This document shows, in pieces, positions 35,672 through 47,379 of a stretch of 64,000 bases of DNA. The position numbers and the translations under genes were made by a program. Under the pieces are notes generated by a model. It was not told where the DNA came from and ran no database searches. It was given only the letters and a program-made list of their open reading frames with translations. Source of the stretch: Massilia solisilvae (GTDB taxonomy: Bacteria; Pseudomonadota; Gammaproteobacteria; Burkholderiales; Burkholderiaceae_D); assembly GCF_024753215.1 (NCBI RefSeq), contig NZ_JANUGV010000002.1:868001-932000 (forward strand), given 5' to 3'. Position 1 is the stretch's first letter; every line of letters starts with the position of its first letter.

Positions 35672-36949
35672 TCAGTCCAGCGGCACCGTGCGGTAGCGGT
35701 TCACGTCCTGCGCCGTCACCGCGCTCGCCCGGTTGCCCCAGCTCGCACGCAGATAAGTGACCACCTGCGCCACTTCCGCATCACCCAGCACCGGGCCGAA
35801 GGGCGGCATGCCGTACGGGCGCGGGTTGCCCGCGGTGCCAGGCGCGAAACCACCGTTGAGCACCACACGGATCGCGTTGACCGGCTCGCGCATGGTCAGC
35901 GCGCGGTTGCCCGCCAGCGGCGGGTAGGCCGGCGCCTTGCCGCGGCCGTCGGCGCCGTGGCAGTCGGCGCAGTGGTGCTCGTACAGCACCTTGCCGGCCT
36001 GGATGGTGCGTTCGGCCTCCGCTCCCGCCGGCGCTTCGGCCGCCGGCGTGGCGGGCGAGGCGGGCAGCGATTTCAGGTAGAGCGCCATCGCGCGCGCATC
36101 GTCGCTGGAGAGGTGCTGCAGGCTGCGCGCCACCACCTCGGCCATCGGCCCGAACACGGTGGCGCGCGGCGACACGCCGGTGCGCAGCAGCTGGACGATG
36201 TGTTCTACCTCCCAGTTGCCAAGGCCGGCTTCACTGTCGGCCGTGAGCGAGGGCGCGTACCAGCCCAGTTGCGGGATCAGTCCGCCGGACAGTCCCTGTT
36301 CGCTCGCGCCCAGGCTGTTGCGGCTGCTGTGGCAGGCGTTGCAGTGGCCCAGGCCCTGCACCAGGTAGGCGCCGCGGTTCCAGCTGGCGTCCTGCCTGGT
36401 GTCCGGCTCGTACACACCGGGTTTGAAATACAGCAGGCGCCAGCCGGCCAGCGCCCATTGCTGGTTGTAGGGGAAGCGCAGCGCGTGCGCCGGGCTGGCC
36501 TGGCGTACCGGCGCCACGCTGCGCAGGTAGGCGTACAGCGCATCGCTGTCGGCGCGCGTGATCTTCGTATAGTTCGCGTATGGGAAGGCCGGGTAAAGCA
36601 GGCGGCCGTCCTTCGAGGTGCCGTTGTGCAGGGCGCCCCAGAAATCGTCCGCGCTCCAGTTGCCGATGCCGGTGGCGGTGTCCGGCGTGATGTTGGGCGC
36701 GGCCACGCGGCCGAATGGCGTGTCGAGGAAGCGCCCGCCGGCGAACGGGGCGCCGGCGCGCGCGGTGTGGCAGGCCATGCAGTCGCCGGCGCGCGCCAGG
36801 TATTCGCCGCGGGCGATGTTCTCCGGCGTCGGCGCATAAGCAGCCGGCGAGCTGGCGGGAACGTGTTGCGCGCGCGGCCAGGCGGCAATGGCGGTGGCGG
36901 CCAGCAGGCCCGCTGCAAGGATGATCGGGTAGAGGAAGGTCTTCTTCAT
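35672..36949 (-). CDS. Triheme cytochrome c (alcohol dehydrogenase subunit type)
   Basis: 425 residues. An N-terminal membrane anchor or signal (about 5-23) is followed by three cytochrome c domains with CxxCH sites at 57-61 (CMACH), 203-207 (CNACH) and 327-331 (CADCH). The layout resembles the AdhB-like subunit that takes electrons from membrane dehydrogenases. No dehydrogenase subunit is adjacent; a diheme cytochrome gene lies four bases upstream in the same direction. Confidence 0.9.
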   Translation of the reverse strand: MKKTFLYPIILAAGLLAATAIAAWPRAQHVPASSPAAYAPTPENIARGEYLARAGDCMACHTARAGAPFAGGRFLDTPFGRVAAPNITPDTATGIGNWSADDFWGALHNGTSKDGRLLYPAFPYANYTKITRADSDALYAYLRSVAPVRQASPAHALRFPYNQQWALAGWRLLYFKPGVYEPDTRQDASWNRGAYLVQGLGHCNACHSSRNSLGASEQGLSGGLIPQLGWYAPSLTADSEAGLGNWEVEHIVQLLRTGVSPRATVFGPMAEVVARSLQHLSSDDARAMALYLKSLPASPATPAAEAPAGAEAERTIQAGKVLYEHHCADCHGADGRGKAPAYPPLAGNRALTMREPVNAIRVVLNGGFAPGTAGNPRPYGMPPFGPVLGDAEVAQVVTYLRASWGNRASAVTAQDVNRYRTVPLD

Positions 36950-36953
36950 CGCT

Positions 36954-37667
36954 TCAATCCGGGGAGCTGCCGCAGGCCAGCGGCAGTGGGCGCGTCACCG
37001 ATTGGGCAGGGCTGGCGTCGGCCGGCACCGGCTGGGACGACAGCCAGCTCGACACGGCCGCCACGTCGGCGACCGACAGGCGCGCCGCAATCGTCGCCAT
37101 GCAGTCGGGCGCGTGTGCGCGGCGCACCTTGTTGCGCCAGGCGCCGAACTGCGCGTTGATGTAGTCGCGCGGCAGGCCCGCCAGTCCCGGGATCGCGGGC
37201 GCCACGCCGGTCAGCTGCTGCCCGTGGCAAGCCATGCAGGCCGGGACCTTGAGCGTGGCGTCGCCGCGGGTGGCGAGCTGGCGCCCGCGTTCCAGCACCG
37301 CGGCCGGCACGTCGGCGGGCGTGGGCGTGGGGTAGGGCAGGTGGTCGTTGGCGAAGTAGTCGGCGATCTCGCGCAGGTAGGCGTCGGGCATGTGGTCCAC
37401 CATCCACGTCATCAAGGGATACTGGCGGCGGCCGTCGCGAAAGTTGACGAGCTGGTTGTACAGGTAGCCGGCGGGTTTGCCCGAAATGCGCGGGAAGTAG
37501 TGCTCGGTGCCGGGCGTGCCTTGCGCGTCCTTGCGCGCGTGGCACGAGGTGCAGGCGACAAGGCGCTGGGCGAGGGTGTCGGGAACCTGCGGTGCGGCGC
37601 CGGCGGCGCTGGCCGCGAGCAGGGCTGGCAGCAGGGTGAATCTGGCTAGCTTTGCGCAAAAGGTCAT
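36954..37667 (-). CDS. Diheme cytochrome c
   Basis: 237 residues. A signal peptide (about 1-24) precedes two haem sites (CTSCH at 39-43, CMACH at 144-148), an arrangement like cytochrome c4. The tail holds two further cysteines (CMATIAARL and LPLACGSS) that might form a disulphide. It precedes the triheme cytochrome gene by four bases, so both make one operon and probably one electron-transfer chain. Confidence 0.88.
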   Translation of the reverse strand: MTFCAKLARFTLLPALLAASAAGAAPQVPDTLAQRLVACTSCHARKDAQGTPGTEHYFPRISGKPAGYLYNQLVNFRDGRRQYPLMTWMVDHMPDAYLREIADYFANDHLPYPTPTPADVPAAVLERGRQLATRGDATLKVPACMACHGQQLTGVAPAIPGLAGLPRDYINAQFGAWRNKVRRAHAPDCMATIAARLSVADVAAVSSWLSSQPVPADASPAQSVTRPLPLACGSSPD

Positions 37668-37754
37668 ACGTCGCTTCGGGAACGGTACCGAACGACATCA
37701 TACCTTGTCTGATTGACCACGTGCACGAGCATGGCGCGGCCGCCAGCATTCACG

Positions 37755-37851
37755 CTCAGCATGGGTCCCGGCCTGCGCCGGGACGACGGTGCACAATGTA
37801 GCGGCTCACTCAAGCAACGTCGTCCCGGCGAACGCCGGGACCCATGCTGAG
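37755..37851. repeat. Long inverted repeat of the CCGGGACGACG family
   Basis: CTCAGCATGGGTCCCGG at 37755-37771 and CCGGGACGACG at 37778-37788 form one small hairpin, and CGTCGTCCCGG at 37818-37828 with CCGGGACCCATGCTGAG at 37835-37851 form the mirror copy. The two 34-base arms differ only in the six-base loops. A partial copy lies at 51451-51478. It separates divergent units around 37.8 kb. Confidence 0.85.
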
Positions 37852-37865
37852 TTAGCCGGACCGCC

Positions 37866-38453
37866 TTACCCGGCTTTCAGCTCGCGCCACCGGCGGTACA
37901 CGCGCAGCGCCACATGCGCGTCATCGGCGGCATACAGGATCTGCTTTTCGGACAGCACCGGCAGCGCCCAGTTGGTCGTGGTGATGCGCTTCGATTTCTG
38001 CATGGTCTGTCCAAAGAAGCGTGCCACCGCCGTCTTGGCGCCAATGGTCTGGCGCTTGTTGGCGCGCAGCGCGATGGCCAGGTCGAGCACATTGGACGAT
38101 TCGATGCCAAGCTTGGAGCGCAGGCGCCGCAAGTCGTCCGACAGCCCGAACCCGACCTTGAGCACCGACTCCGATTCGAGCACGGCGCGCAGGCCGTCGG
38201 TGAACACCGGCGCCGTGCGCCCGATCTGGAACAGGTAGGCCACCTCGTCGGTCGCCAGCTGCACCAGGTGCGGCCCGGTCGATTCCTCGCCCTTCTGGAA
38301 GGTGGGCTTGGACTCGGTGTCGAAGCCGATCGCGTCCATGGCCAGCAGGGCGTCGAAGGCGGCAACGGCGTGCTGCGCAGTCTGCACCAGGCGCACGTCG
38401 GCCAGCTTGATGCCGTCGTAAGGCGGCAGCAATTCTTCCGGCGACTCGCTCAT
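37866..38453 (-). CDS. RNase D-like 3-prime-5-prime exonuclease (DEDDy)
   Basis: 195 residues. GFDTESKP (Asp45, Glu47) is the ExoI motif, FGLSDDLRRLRSKLG fits ExoII, and the closing YAADDAHVALRVY gives the Y-x3-D form of ExoIII, so all four acidic ligands and the tyrosine are present. There is no HRDC domain, unlike full RNase D. The start is seven bases after the stop of the ProQ-like gene, so both are co-transcribed. Substrate (RNA or DNA) is not known. Confidence 0.85.
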   Translation of the reverse strand: MSESPEELLPPYDGIKLADVRLVQTAQHAVAAFDALLAMDAIGFDTESKPTFQKGEESTGPHLVQLATDEVAYLFQIGRTAPVFTDGLRAVLESESVLKVGFGLSDDLRRLRSKLGIESSNVLDLAIALRANKRQTIGAKTAVARFFGQTMQKSKRITTTNWALPVLSEKQILYAADDAHVALRVYRRWRELKAG

Positions 38454-38460
38454 GCGCGAA

Positions 38461-38967
38461 TCAGTTGCGCGAGAATTTGGAGGCGAGGGCTTGCAGCTTT
38501 TGCTGGCGCAGGCGCGCCGCTTCCTCGGCCGCCGCGGCCTCGCGCTCGGCGCGCTTGCGCTCGGCCTCTTTCTTGAAGCGCTGCTGCAGCTGCTCTCTGG
38601 CGTGTGCGCGGTGGGTGTCGGTCACTTCCGCCCCCGGCTTGCCGTCCAGGTCGTAGCGCACGGTGGCTTTTTCCATCGCCTTCAGGTAGCGCAGCGAGCC
38701 GGTGTGGATGCCCAGCGCCGCCCGCATCGCCTTGCGGTTCAGTCCGGGCATGCGCGCCAGCAGTTGCTTGTCGATGCCGATTTCCAGCGGCAGGCATTTC
38801 TGGAACGCCGGGAACTGCTGTTGCAGCTGTTTGAGCAGAGCGCGCGCGGATGGCGCTTCGGAGGGCGCCGCCGCTGCGGCCGGGGCCGGGGCGGGGCTTG
38901 CCTGGGCCTGTTCTGCGGTTGCTTCTTGGGACTCTGCGGCGGTGCTGTTGGTATTCATTGACTTCAT
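38461..38967 (-). CDS. proQ: ProQ/FinO domain RNA chaperone
   Basis: 168 residues from the ATG at 38967 (38958 is also possible). A low-complexity Ala/Pro/Glu start is followed by the ProQ/FinO domain (ALLKQLQQQFPAFQKCLPLE, IGIDKQLLARM, LNRKAMRAALGIHTGSLRYL, about 40-105), then a basic coiled-coil tail (ERKRAEREAAAAEEAARLR). ProQ binds structured sRNAs and mRNA 3-prime ends. Its pairing with an exonuclease gene seven bases downstream is unusual. Confidence 0.87.
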   Translation of the reverse strand: MKSMNTNSTAAESQEATAEQAQASPAPAPAAAAAPSEAPSARALLKQLQQQFPAFQKCLPLEIGIDKQLLARMPGLNRKAMRAALGIHTGSLRYLKAMEKATVRYDLDGKPGAEVTDTHRAHAREQLQQRFKKEAERKRAEREAAAAEEAARLRQQKLQALASKFSRN

Positions 38968-39243
38968 GGTAAGAACAAGAACCCGAAGGATAGCATGGCG
39001 GCCGCCACAAGTGGCGCGACCGTTGCGTTGACATCGGGTTGGGTCGTTGGGGTAACTGGCGGTGGCGGGACGGGCTCGGCCTGCGTGCCGCCGCGAAATC
39101 CTGTATGATCCGCCCCTTGCTTTGCGTCTGGCTTGCGCCAGCGCAGAGAGAACCGGGAGATGGGTCCTGTGCCAGCTATGCGATACGGTTATATCCGATA
39201 TGGAATATTTCAATTATCGCTAAAGTTTTCCTTGCGGCATAAT

Positions 39244-39312
39244 GGCGTCTGTCTCCTCTATCTCCTTGAGAAATAGACTCAAGCCCGTTTCTATTGACGG
39301 GCTTTTTTTCGT
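39244..39312 (+). ncRNA. Candidate short transcript with two hairpins upstream of rpoD
   Basis: After a CATAAT box (39238-39243) comes a pyrimidine tract with two CTCC blocks (39252-39266), a perfect hairpin CTTGAG-AAATAGA-CTCAAG (39265-39283) and a terminator hairpin. The two loops contain AATAGA and TCTATT, which are complementary. No convincing -35 box is seen. It could be a small RNA or the terminated leader of a longer transcript; function not established. Confidence 0.3.
39281..39311 (+). terminator. Strong intrinsic terminator upstream of rpoD
   Basis: AAGCCCGT (39281-39288) pairs with ACGGGCTT (39297-39304) around an eight-base loop and runs into TTTTTTT. It ends 233 bases before the rpoD start, and no open reading frame precedes it. 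Confidence 0.85.
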
Positions 39313-39544
39313 TCCGACATGCACACCGCACTCGATCACAGCAAACATCCCACCGTAGGCGCCGGGCCTGCGCCAGCCGGGTCTGGCGACTTCTCGTTGC
39401 GACGCAGGAGTGCTTGATATGCGGCCTGTCTGCCCCTAGTTAGGGCGCTTCCCCGAAACAAACGATTGCAACCGAGCTGCAGCGCGCGGCTCAGGTGGAT
39501 TATTGACCTCGCTGGCGCGCATCCGCCGCGATTGGAGAGTGAAG

Positions 39545-42100
<2,556 letters not shown>

Positions 42101-42118
42101 GCCTGCGCTGCAAACGCG

Positions 42119-42155
42119 AAAAGCGCGCCAGCCCGAACCGGCGGCGCGCTTTTTT
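42119..42155 (+). terminator. rpoD terminator
   Basis: AAAAGCGCGCC (42119-42129) pairs with GGCGCGCTTTT (42143-42153), followed by further T residues; it starts 19 bases after the rpoD stop codon. Confidence 0.9.
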
Positions 42156-42239
42156 CGTAGGGTGGGCAGGTCTCCTGCCCAAGCGTTCAGGCCAAGCATG
42201 CCCTGGGTGGACGCGTGGGCAGAATCTGCCCACCCTACG
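42156..42239. repeat. GTAGGGTGGGCA-family repeat, full copy 3
   Basis: Perfect terminal inverted repeats CGTAGGGTGGGCAG (42156-42169) and CTGCCCACCCTACG (42226-42239) enclose inner blocks TGCCCAAGCGTTCA and GGACGCGTGGGCA that match copy 1. It abuts the rpoD terminator and lies between convergent genes. Confidence 0.85.
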
Positions 42240-42250
42240 AGTTACCGTAT

Positions 42251-44302
42251 TCAGTTCAGTGTCACGATCACCACCTGGCTGTCGAAACTGGCCAGGAACT
42301 TGCGATTGCCGATGTAGGCGAGCGCGCTGATGGATTGGAACGGCAGGTCCGTCGTGATCTCGATTGGGTTGCCCGGCACCGCCGGCCCGAGCACCTTCTT
42401 GAGCACTTTGTCCGCGCCGTACTTGAAGATCGCGTTCCCGGAAATGAAGAACAGGTTGCCCGCATCGTCCGGCGCCAGGCGGTAGCCTGCGATCTTGTTG
42501 CCCTGGCCGTCTCGCAAATACGACACCACCCCGGTCGTGCTGCGCATCGCCACGCTATTCCCGCTCACCAGGTACAGGTTGCCCGTGCTGTCGAAGCGCA
42601 GGTCGTTGGCGCCCCACAGCGCCGGCGCCTTGTCGCGGTCGGCACAGGACCACTCGCTGCCCGGCGGGGTGGTGATCTCCCCCTGCAAGGTGACGGTGCG
42701 CAGCGAGTTGGGCGCATTGTCGTAGTCGAAATTGCACAGCAGGAAGCCAGATGCCTGGCGGCCATCGCTGACCAGCAGGTAGCCGGCCGGCCCCATCGCG
42801 ATCCCGAGCAGGTTCTGGAAAGTGCCGCCGACACCGTCCTTCTTCTGGTAGGTTCCGGGAACGCCCGCCACGGTCGAGACCACGCCAGCGAGCGTAACCT
42901 TGCGCACCGTGGTCTTTTCGGCCACATACAGGTTGCCGTCGGCATCCTGGGTGATGGCGCGGATATCGTCGAAGCGCGCGGCCGAACCGGCGCCGTCGGC
43001 ATAGCCACATTGCCCGCCCGCGCCGGCCAGGGTGGTGACGTTGCGTGCCGTATCGATCTTGCGGATTGCGCAGTTAGCGGCATCGGCCACGTAGTAGTTG
43101 CCCGCCTTGTCGTAAGCGAAGCCGGCGATGTTTCGGAATGCCGCCGCGGCGCCCTTGCCGTCTGCGAAAGAGGGCGGCTGCGTCCACGCCGGGTCGCCGG
43201 CGTAGGTGGATACCTGCAGGTCGGGCGCGAGCTTGCGTATCACGTTGTTGCCGGCATCGGCCAGGAACAGGCTGCCCGCCTTGTCGAAAGCAAGGCCGCG
43301 CACGTCGCCGAACCGCGCGCTCGTGACCGGCCCATTGACCAGGCCCGGCGCGGTCCCGTCCGGGTTGAGGGTCTTCACGTTCCCGGCCGCGTCCACGGTG
43401 CGCAGGGCGGTGCCCATGAGCGCATTGTCCGTCACGTATAGTGCACCGTTGGGCCCGTATGCAATGCTGGAGACCTGGTTAAAGCGCGCCTGGGCCGCGC
43501 TCCCGTCGATGGCGCCGGCCCCGTCGCTCGCGCCGATCGTCTGCACCAGCTTGCCCGCGGCGTCGAAGCGCTGCAGTACCGTGCCGTAATTCGCGCTGAC
43601 GGTCATGCCGCCGTTGCTGTCGACGGCGATGGCGGTGAGGTAGCGGTTCTGTGTGTCCAGGTTCACGGTCTGGACGTTGCCGGCGGGCGTGATCCTGCGC
43701 AGCTGGTAGTCGCCCACATACACGTTGCCCGCGCCATCGACCGCCAGGCCCTTGATCGAACTGAAGGTCGCGTCCGCGCCGGGGCCGTCTTGCAGGCCCA
43801 TGCTGAACGGCTTGCCGGCCAGTGTGGTGACCACGCCCGCCGGCGTCACCTTGCGCACCGTGGTGCTGCTGGACAGATAGACGTTGCCGCCGGTATCCAC
43901 CGCCATGCCGGTGATCGGCTGGAAGCTTGCGCCGGATCCGGTGCCATCCACCGAGTTCGGGTTGCCGACAGAGCCCGCCAGCGTACTCACCTGGCCGGCG
44001 GCTGTGATCTTGCGGATGACGAGGTTGCCATCCGCGACATACAGGTTGCCCTCCTTGTCGAACGCTACCTGGGTCGGCCCGGCAAAGCGCGCGGACGCCA
44101 GGGTGCCGTCCGCGAAGCGCAGCGGCTGGTCCGCCTGCCCGGCAATGAGCTCGGCATGCAGCGCCACCGGCGGCGGCGGGGTCACCACCACCGGGGGCGG
44201 GACGTCGGGGGCGGCCGGCGAAGCGCTGCCGCCACCGCCGCATGCAGTCAACAGAAGGGCGATGGCGCCGCCGAAGGCGCCCGCACGCAGGTACTTGTTC
44301 AT
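42251..44302 (-). CDS. NHL-repeat lipoprotein
   Basis: 683 residues from the ATG at 44302. The signal ends in a lipobox (ALLLTAC, Cys21), followed by a Gly/Ser and Pro-rich linker and then many NHL-type repeats of about 55 residues with phrases such as DKEGNLYVADGNLVIRKI, VDGAGNVYVGDYQLRRI and DKAGSLFLADAGNNVIRKL. These form a beta-propeller on the cell surface or in the periplasm, used for protein or carbohydrate contact. Ligand unknown. It is a single gene. Confidence 0.85.
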   Translation of the reverse strand: MNKYLRAGAFGGAIALLLTACGGGGSASPAAPDVPPPVVVTPPPPVALHAELIAGQADQPLRFADGTLASARFAGPTQVAFDKEGNLYVADGNLVIRKITAAGQVSTLAGSVGNPNSVDGTGSGASFQPITGMAVDTGGNVYLSSSTTVRKVTPAGVVTTLAGKPFSMGLQDGPGADATFSSIKGLAVDGAGNVYVGDYQLRRITPAGNVQTVNLDTQNRYLTAIAVDSNGGMTVSANYGTVLQRFDAAGKLVQTIGASDGAGAIDGSAAQARFNQVSSIAYGPNGALYVTDNALMGTALRTVDAAGNVKTLNPDGTAPGLVNGPVTSARFGDVRGLAFDKAGSLFLADAGNNVIRKLAPDLQVSTYAGDPAWTQPPSFADGKGAAAAFRNIAGFAYDKAGNYYVADAANCAIRKIDTARNVTTLAGAGGQCGYADGAGSAARFDDIRAITQDADGNLYVAEKTTVRKVTLAGVVSTVAGVPGTYQKKDGVGGTFQNLLGIAMGPAGYLLVSDGRQASGFLLCNFDYDNAPNSLRTVTLQGEITTPPGSEWSCADRDKAPALWGANDLRFDSTGNLYLVSGNSVAMRSTTGVVSYLRDGQGNKIAGYRLAPDDAGNLFFISGNAIFKYGADKVLKKVLGPAVPGNPIEITTDLPFQSISALAYIGNRKFLASFDSQVVIVTLN

Positions 44303-44418
44303 AAGGCCGGAAAGCGAACGGAAAGTTACAGATCGTGCGATTGTAGCTTTCCGTTGCCCGGCGGCATGTAACAAATTGTCGTTGTTGCGAATACCTCGTG
44401 GCTACCCTGCAGCCGTGA

Positions 44419-47226
44419 TCACCCCGTATTACGCAGCCCGGCCGCCACTCCGTTGATGGTCAGGTGGATGCCGCGATGCACGCGCGGGTCGATCTTGTCG
44501 GGCTCGCGCGAGAGCGAACGGTGGCGATGGATCAGCTCGACCTGCAAGTGGTTGAGCGGGTCCAGGTACGCGAACCGGTTCTGGATCGAGCGCGCCAGCA
44601 GCGGGTTGGAGGCCAGCCGCTCGCCGCTGCCGGTGATCTCGGCCAGGCAGCGCAGCGTGGTGCCGTGCTCGCCGGCGATGCGCTTGAAGATGCGCTCGCG
44701 CAGCTGCACGTCCGGCACCAGCTCGGAGTAGCGGCGCGCGATCGGCAGGTCGGTCTTGGCCAGCACCATGTCCATGTTCGACAGCAGCGTGGCAAAGAAC
44801 GGCCACTCGCGGTACATCGCGCGCAGCGTTTCCAGCTTGGCGTCGCGGTCACCTTCGCCCAGCCAGCCAGCGATGGCCGCGCCAAAGCCGTACCAGCCCG
44901 GCAGCAGCAACCGGCACTGGCCCCACGAGAAGCCCCAGGGAATCGCGCGCAGGTCCTCGATGCGGCGCGAGGGCTTGCGCGAGGCCGGGCGGGAGCCGAT
45001 GTTCAGCTCTGCGATCTCGGCGATCGGCGTGGCGGCAAAGAAGTAGTCGGCGAAGCCGGGCGTCTCGTACACCAGGTCGCGGTAGGCCTGGTAGGCGCGC
45101 TCGGACAGCTGCGCCATGACCGACTCGAACATGGCGAGCCGTTCGGCGTGGTCGCTTTCCGGCGGATGCGGCATCAGCCCCGCTTCCAGCGTGGCCGCCA
45201 GCAGCAGTTCGAGGTTGCGGTGCCCGATCTCGGCATTGGAAAATTTGGACGCGATGATCTCGCCCTGTTCGGTCAGGCGAATCTGGCCGCTCACGGTGCC
45301 CGGCGGTTGCGCCAGGATCGCCTGGTAGCTCGGGCCGCCGCCGCGTCCGACCGTGCCGCCGCGGCCGTGGAACAGGCGCAGCTTCACGCCACGGTCCTTG
45401 AACAGCTTGACCAGCTTGATCTCGGCCTGGTACAGCTCCCAGTTCGAGGTCAGGAAGCCGCCGTCCTTGTTCGAGTCCGAATAGCCCAGCATGACTTCCT
45501 GCAGCCGGCCCTGGTGCTCGACCGTGCGCGCGACCAGCGGCAGGGCCATCCACTCGCCCATGATGTCGGCTGCGCGGCGCAGGTCGGGAATGGTCTCGAA
45601 CAGCGGGATCACCATCACCTCGGACCTGCCCGCGCCGGGCTTGAACAGGCCAGTCTCCTTCTGCAGCAGCATCACTTCCAGCAGGTCGGACACGGTCTCG
45701 GTGTGCGAGATGATGTAGTTGCGGATCGCGCGGTAGCCGTAGCGCTCGCGGATTTCGCGCGCGGCGTGGAAGATGTCGAGCTCGCGGCGCGCGTCGTCCG
45801 AGTACTGCTCGTACGGCGAATACAGCAGTCGCGGCTGCGCCAGCTCGGCCAGCAGCAGCTTGACCTTCTCGCCCTCGTCGAGCGCGGCGTAGTCGGCTTC
45901 GACCCCGGCGCGCTCGAACAGCTCGGCCAGCACGCGCTCGTGCACGTCCGAGCTCTGGCGCATGTCGAGCGAGGCCAGGTGAAAGCCGAAGATGCGCGCC
46001 GCGCGCAGCAGGCTGGCCAGGCGCGGCTGCACCAGCACCGCGCCATGGTTGGCGACCAGCGAGTTTTCGATGACCTTGAGCTCGGCGCGAAACTCGCGCG
46101 GCTCGCGGTACGGGTCGGCGTGGCCGACTTCCTTGCGCAGGATGTTGGTCGCGCCCAGTTCGCGGGCGGTCGAGGCGAGCCGCGCGTAGATGCCGATCAG
46201 CGCGCGGCGATACGGCTCGTCGCTGCGGTGCGGCGAGTGGTCGGGCGAGGCGTCGGCCAGCGCCTGCAGTTCCGGGCTCGCTTCCACCAGCAGGGTCGAG
46301 GCGGACAGCTCCGCGCCCAGCAGGTGCACCTGCTCCAGGTAATAGTCGAGGATGGTGGTGGACTGGCGCACCAGCGCGCGGCGCATGGTGTCGGCACCCA
46401 CGTTCGGGTTGCCGTCGCGGTCGCCGCCGATCCAGCTGCCCATCTGCATGTAGGCCGTGTTGTCGAGCCCTTCTGCGGCCTTGCCGTAGTGGGCGCCGAT
46501 CTCGGCTTCGACGTCGTCGTACAGCGCCGGCAGTTGCGCCAGGAAGGTGGTCTGGTAGTAGGACAGCGCGTTCTCGATTTCGTCCGCCACCGTCAGCTTG
46601 TTGTAGCGCAGCATGCGCGTTTGCCACAGGGTCGAGACGCGCGCATGCAAGAGCTGCAGGTTGCGCGCGCGTTCCTTGGGCGTGAGCGGCAGGTCGCGCT
46701 CGGCCAGCAGGTGCGCGATGTCGTGCTCGGCGTCGAGGATGCTCTTCCTTTGCACTTCGGTCGGGTGCGCGGTCAGCACCGGCGAGATCAGCGCTTCGCG
46801 CAGGAAGGCTTCGACCGTCTGCTGCGAGACGCCGGCGTCCTTCAGGCGCGCCAGCGCAAAGCCGACGCTGCCTTCCTGCGGGGCCGAGCCGGCGATCAGG
46901 TGGGCGCGGCGGCGCCGGATGTGGTGCTGGTCTTCCGCAATGTTGGCCAGGTGGGAGAAGTACGAGAAGGCGCGCACCACCGAGATGGTCTGGTTGCGGG
47001 TGAGCTTGTGCAGGAGCGCGGTCAGCTCTTCACCGGCGCGGGGATCGTCGTCGCGGCGAAAGCGCACGGCGGTCTGGCGAATCGTCTCGACCACGTCGAA
47101 CACGGTCTCGCCTTCCTGGTCGCGCAGCACGTCGCCAAGCAGGCGGCCGAGCAGGCGGATGTCTTCTTTCAGCGGCGCGTCCTTGTCGGCGCCGGCGGGG
47201 GAAACGGGTACGGCTGGTTTGTCCAT
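44419..47226 (-). CDS. ppc: Phosphoenolpyruvate carboxylase
   Basis: 935 residues from the ATG at 47226 (a TTG lies three codons upstream). Key groups are present: the catalytic His in [29 protein letters not shown], the glycine-rich loop [15 protein letters not shown], and the C-terminal AAGLRNTG. The enzyme makes oxaloacetate from PEP and bicarbonate to refill the TCA cycle. It is divergent from the haem operon. Confidence 0.97.
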   Translation of the reverse strand: MDKPAVPVSPAGADKDAPLKEDIRLLGRLLGDVLRDQEGETVFDVVETIRQTAVRFRRDDDPRAGEELTALLHKLTRNQTISVVRAFSYFSHLANIAEDQHHIRRRRAHLIAGSAPQEGSVGFALARLKDAGVSQQTVEAFLREALISPVLTAHPTEVQRKSILDAEHDIAHLLAERDLPLTPKERARNLQLLHARVSTLWQTRMLRYNKLTVADEIENALSYYQTTFLAQLPALYDDVEAEIGAHYGKAAEGLDNTAYMQMGSWIGGDRDGNPNVGADTMRRALVRQSTTILDYYLEQVHLLGAELSASTLLVEASPELQALADASPDHSPHRSDEPYRRALIGIYARLASTARELGATNILRKEVGHADPYREPREFRAELKVIENSLVANHGAVLVQPRLASLLRAARIFGFHLASLDMRQSSDVHERVLAELFERAGVEADYAALDEGEKVKLLLAELAQPRLLYSPYEQYSDDARRELDIFHAAREIRERYGYRAIRNYIISHTETVSDLLEVMLLQKETGLFKPGAGRSEVMVIPLFETIPDLRRAADIMGEWMALPLVARTVEHQGRLQEVMLGYSDSNKDGGFLTSNWELYQAEIKLVKLFKDRGVKLRLFHGRGGTVGRGGGPSYQAILAQPPGTVSGQIRLTEQGEIIASKFSNAEIGHRNLELLLAATLEAGLMPHPPESDHAERLAMFESVMAQLSERAYQAYRDLVYETPGFADYFFAATPIAEIAELNIGSRPASRKPSRRIEDLRAIPWGFSWGQCRLLLPGWYGFGAAIAGWLGEGDRDAKLETLRAMYREWPFFATLLSNMDMVLAKTDLPIARRYSELVPDVQLRERIFKRIAGEHGTTLRCLAEITGSGERLASNPLLARSIQNRFAYLDPLNHLQVELIHRHRSLSREPDKIDPRVHRGIHLTINGVAAGLRNTG

Positions 47227-47309
47227 ATCGACCAAAGGTTAAGGTTGGCGGATGGCTTTTGGCCGGTTTTGCGAAGGTGGCGCGTGCTAAAATTTGTGAT
47301 CTTATGCAC

Positions 47310-47342
47310 GAGCCTTGGGGTGTCACCAGCCCGGTAAGGCTC
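47310..47342 (+). promoter_or_regulatory. Hairpin in the hemC leader
   Basis: GAGCCTT (47310-47316) pairs with AAGGCTC (47336-47342), with further GGG/CCC pairing inside. It lies 37 bases before the hemC start and is not followed by a T run, so it is more likely a leader structure than a terminator. A TAAAAT box lies just upstream (47288-47293). Confidence 0.35.
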
Positions 47343-47379
47343 AACGACAGTGAAAGAATCCGTTTTGAAAGCACCTGAT

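Larger units (their letters stand above)
38968..39544. other. 577-base gene-free region upstream of rpoD
   Basis: No coding frame with supporting start, composition or family resemblance is seen. The region holds AT-rich DNA around 39180-39245, a hairpin pair with a strong terminator (39265-39311) and the rpoD leader. dnaG and rpsU, frequent neighbours of rpoD in other Proteobacteria, are not here. Confidence 0.6.

Noticed and set aside
39320..39540. Possible tRNA or 6S-like RNA in the rpoD leader
   Set aside because: No T-loop GGTTCGA motif or acceptor stem was found, and no 6S-like open central bubble could be built.
42156..42239. Inverted repeats that could bound an insertion sequence
   Set aside because: Only 84 bases long, no transposase gene and no target duplication; treated as an intergenic repeat.
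44464..47337. 957-residue open frame opposite ppc
   Set aside because: Shadow of phosphoenolpyruvate carboxylase, whose catalytic motifs are all intact on the other strand.
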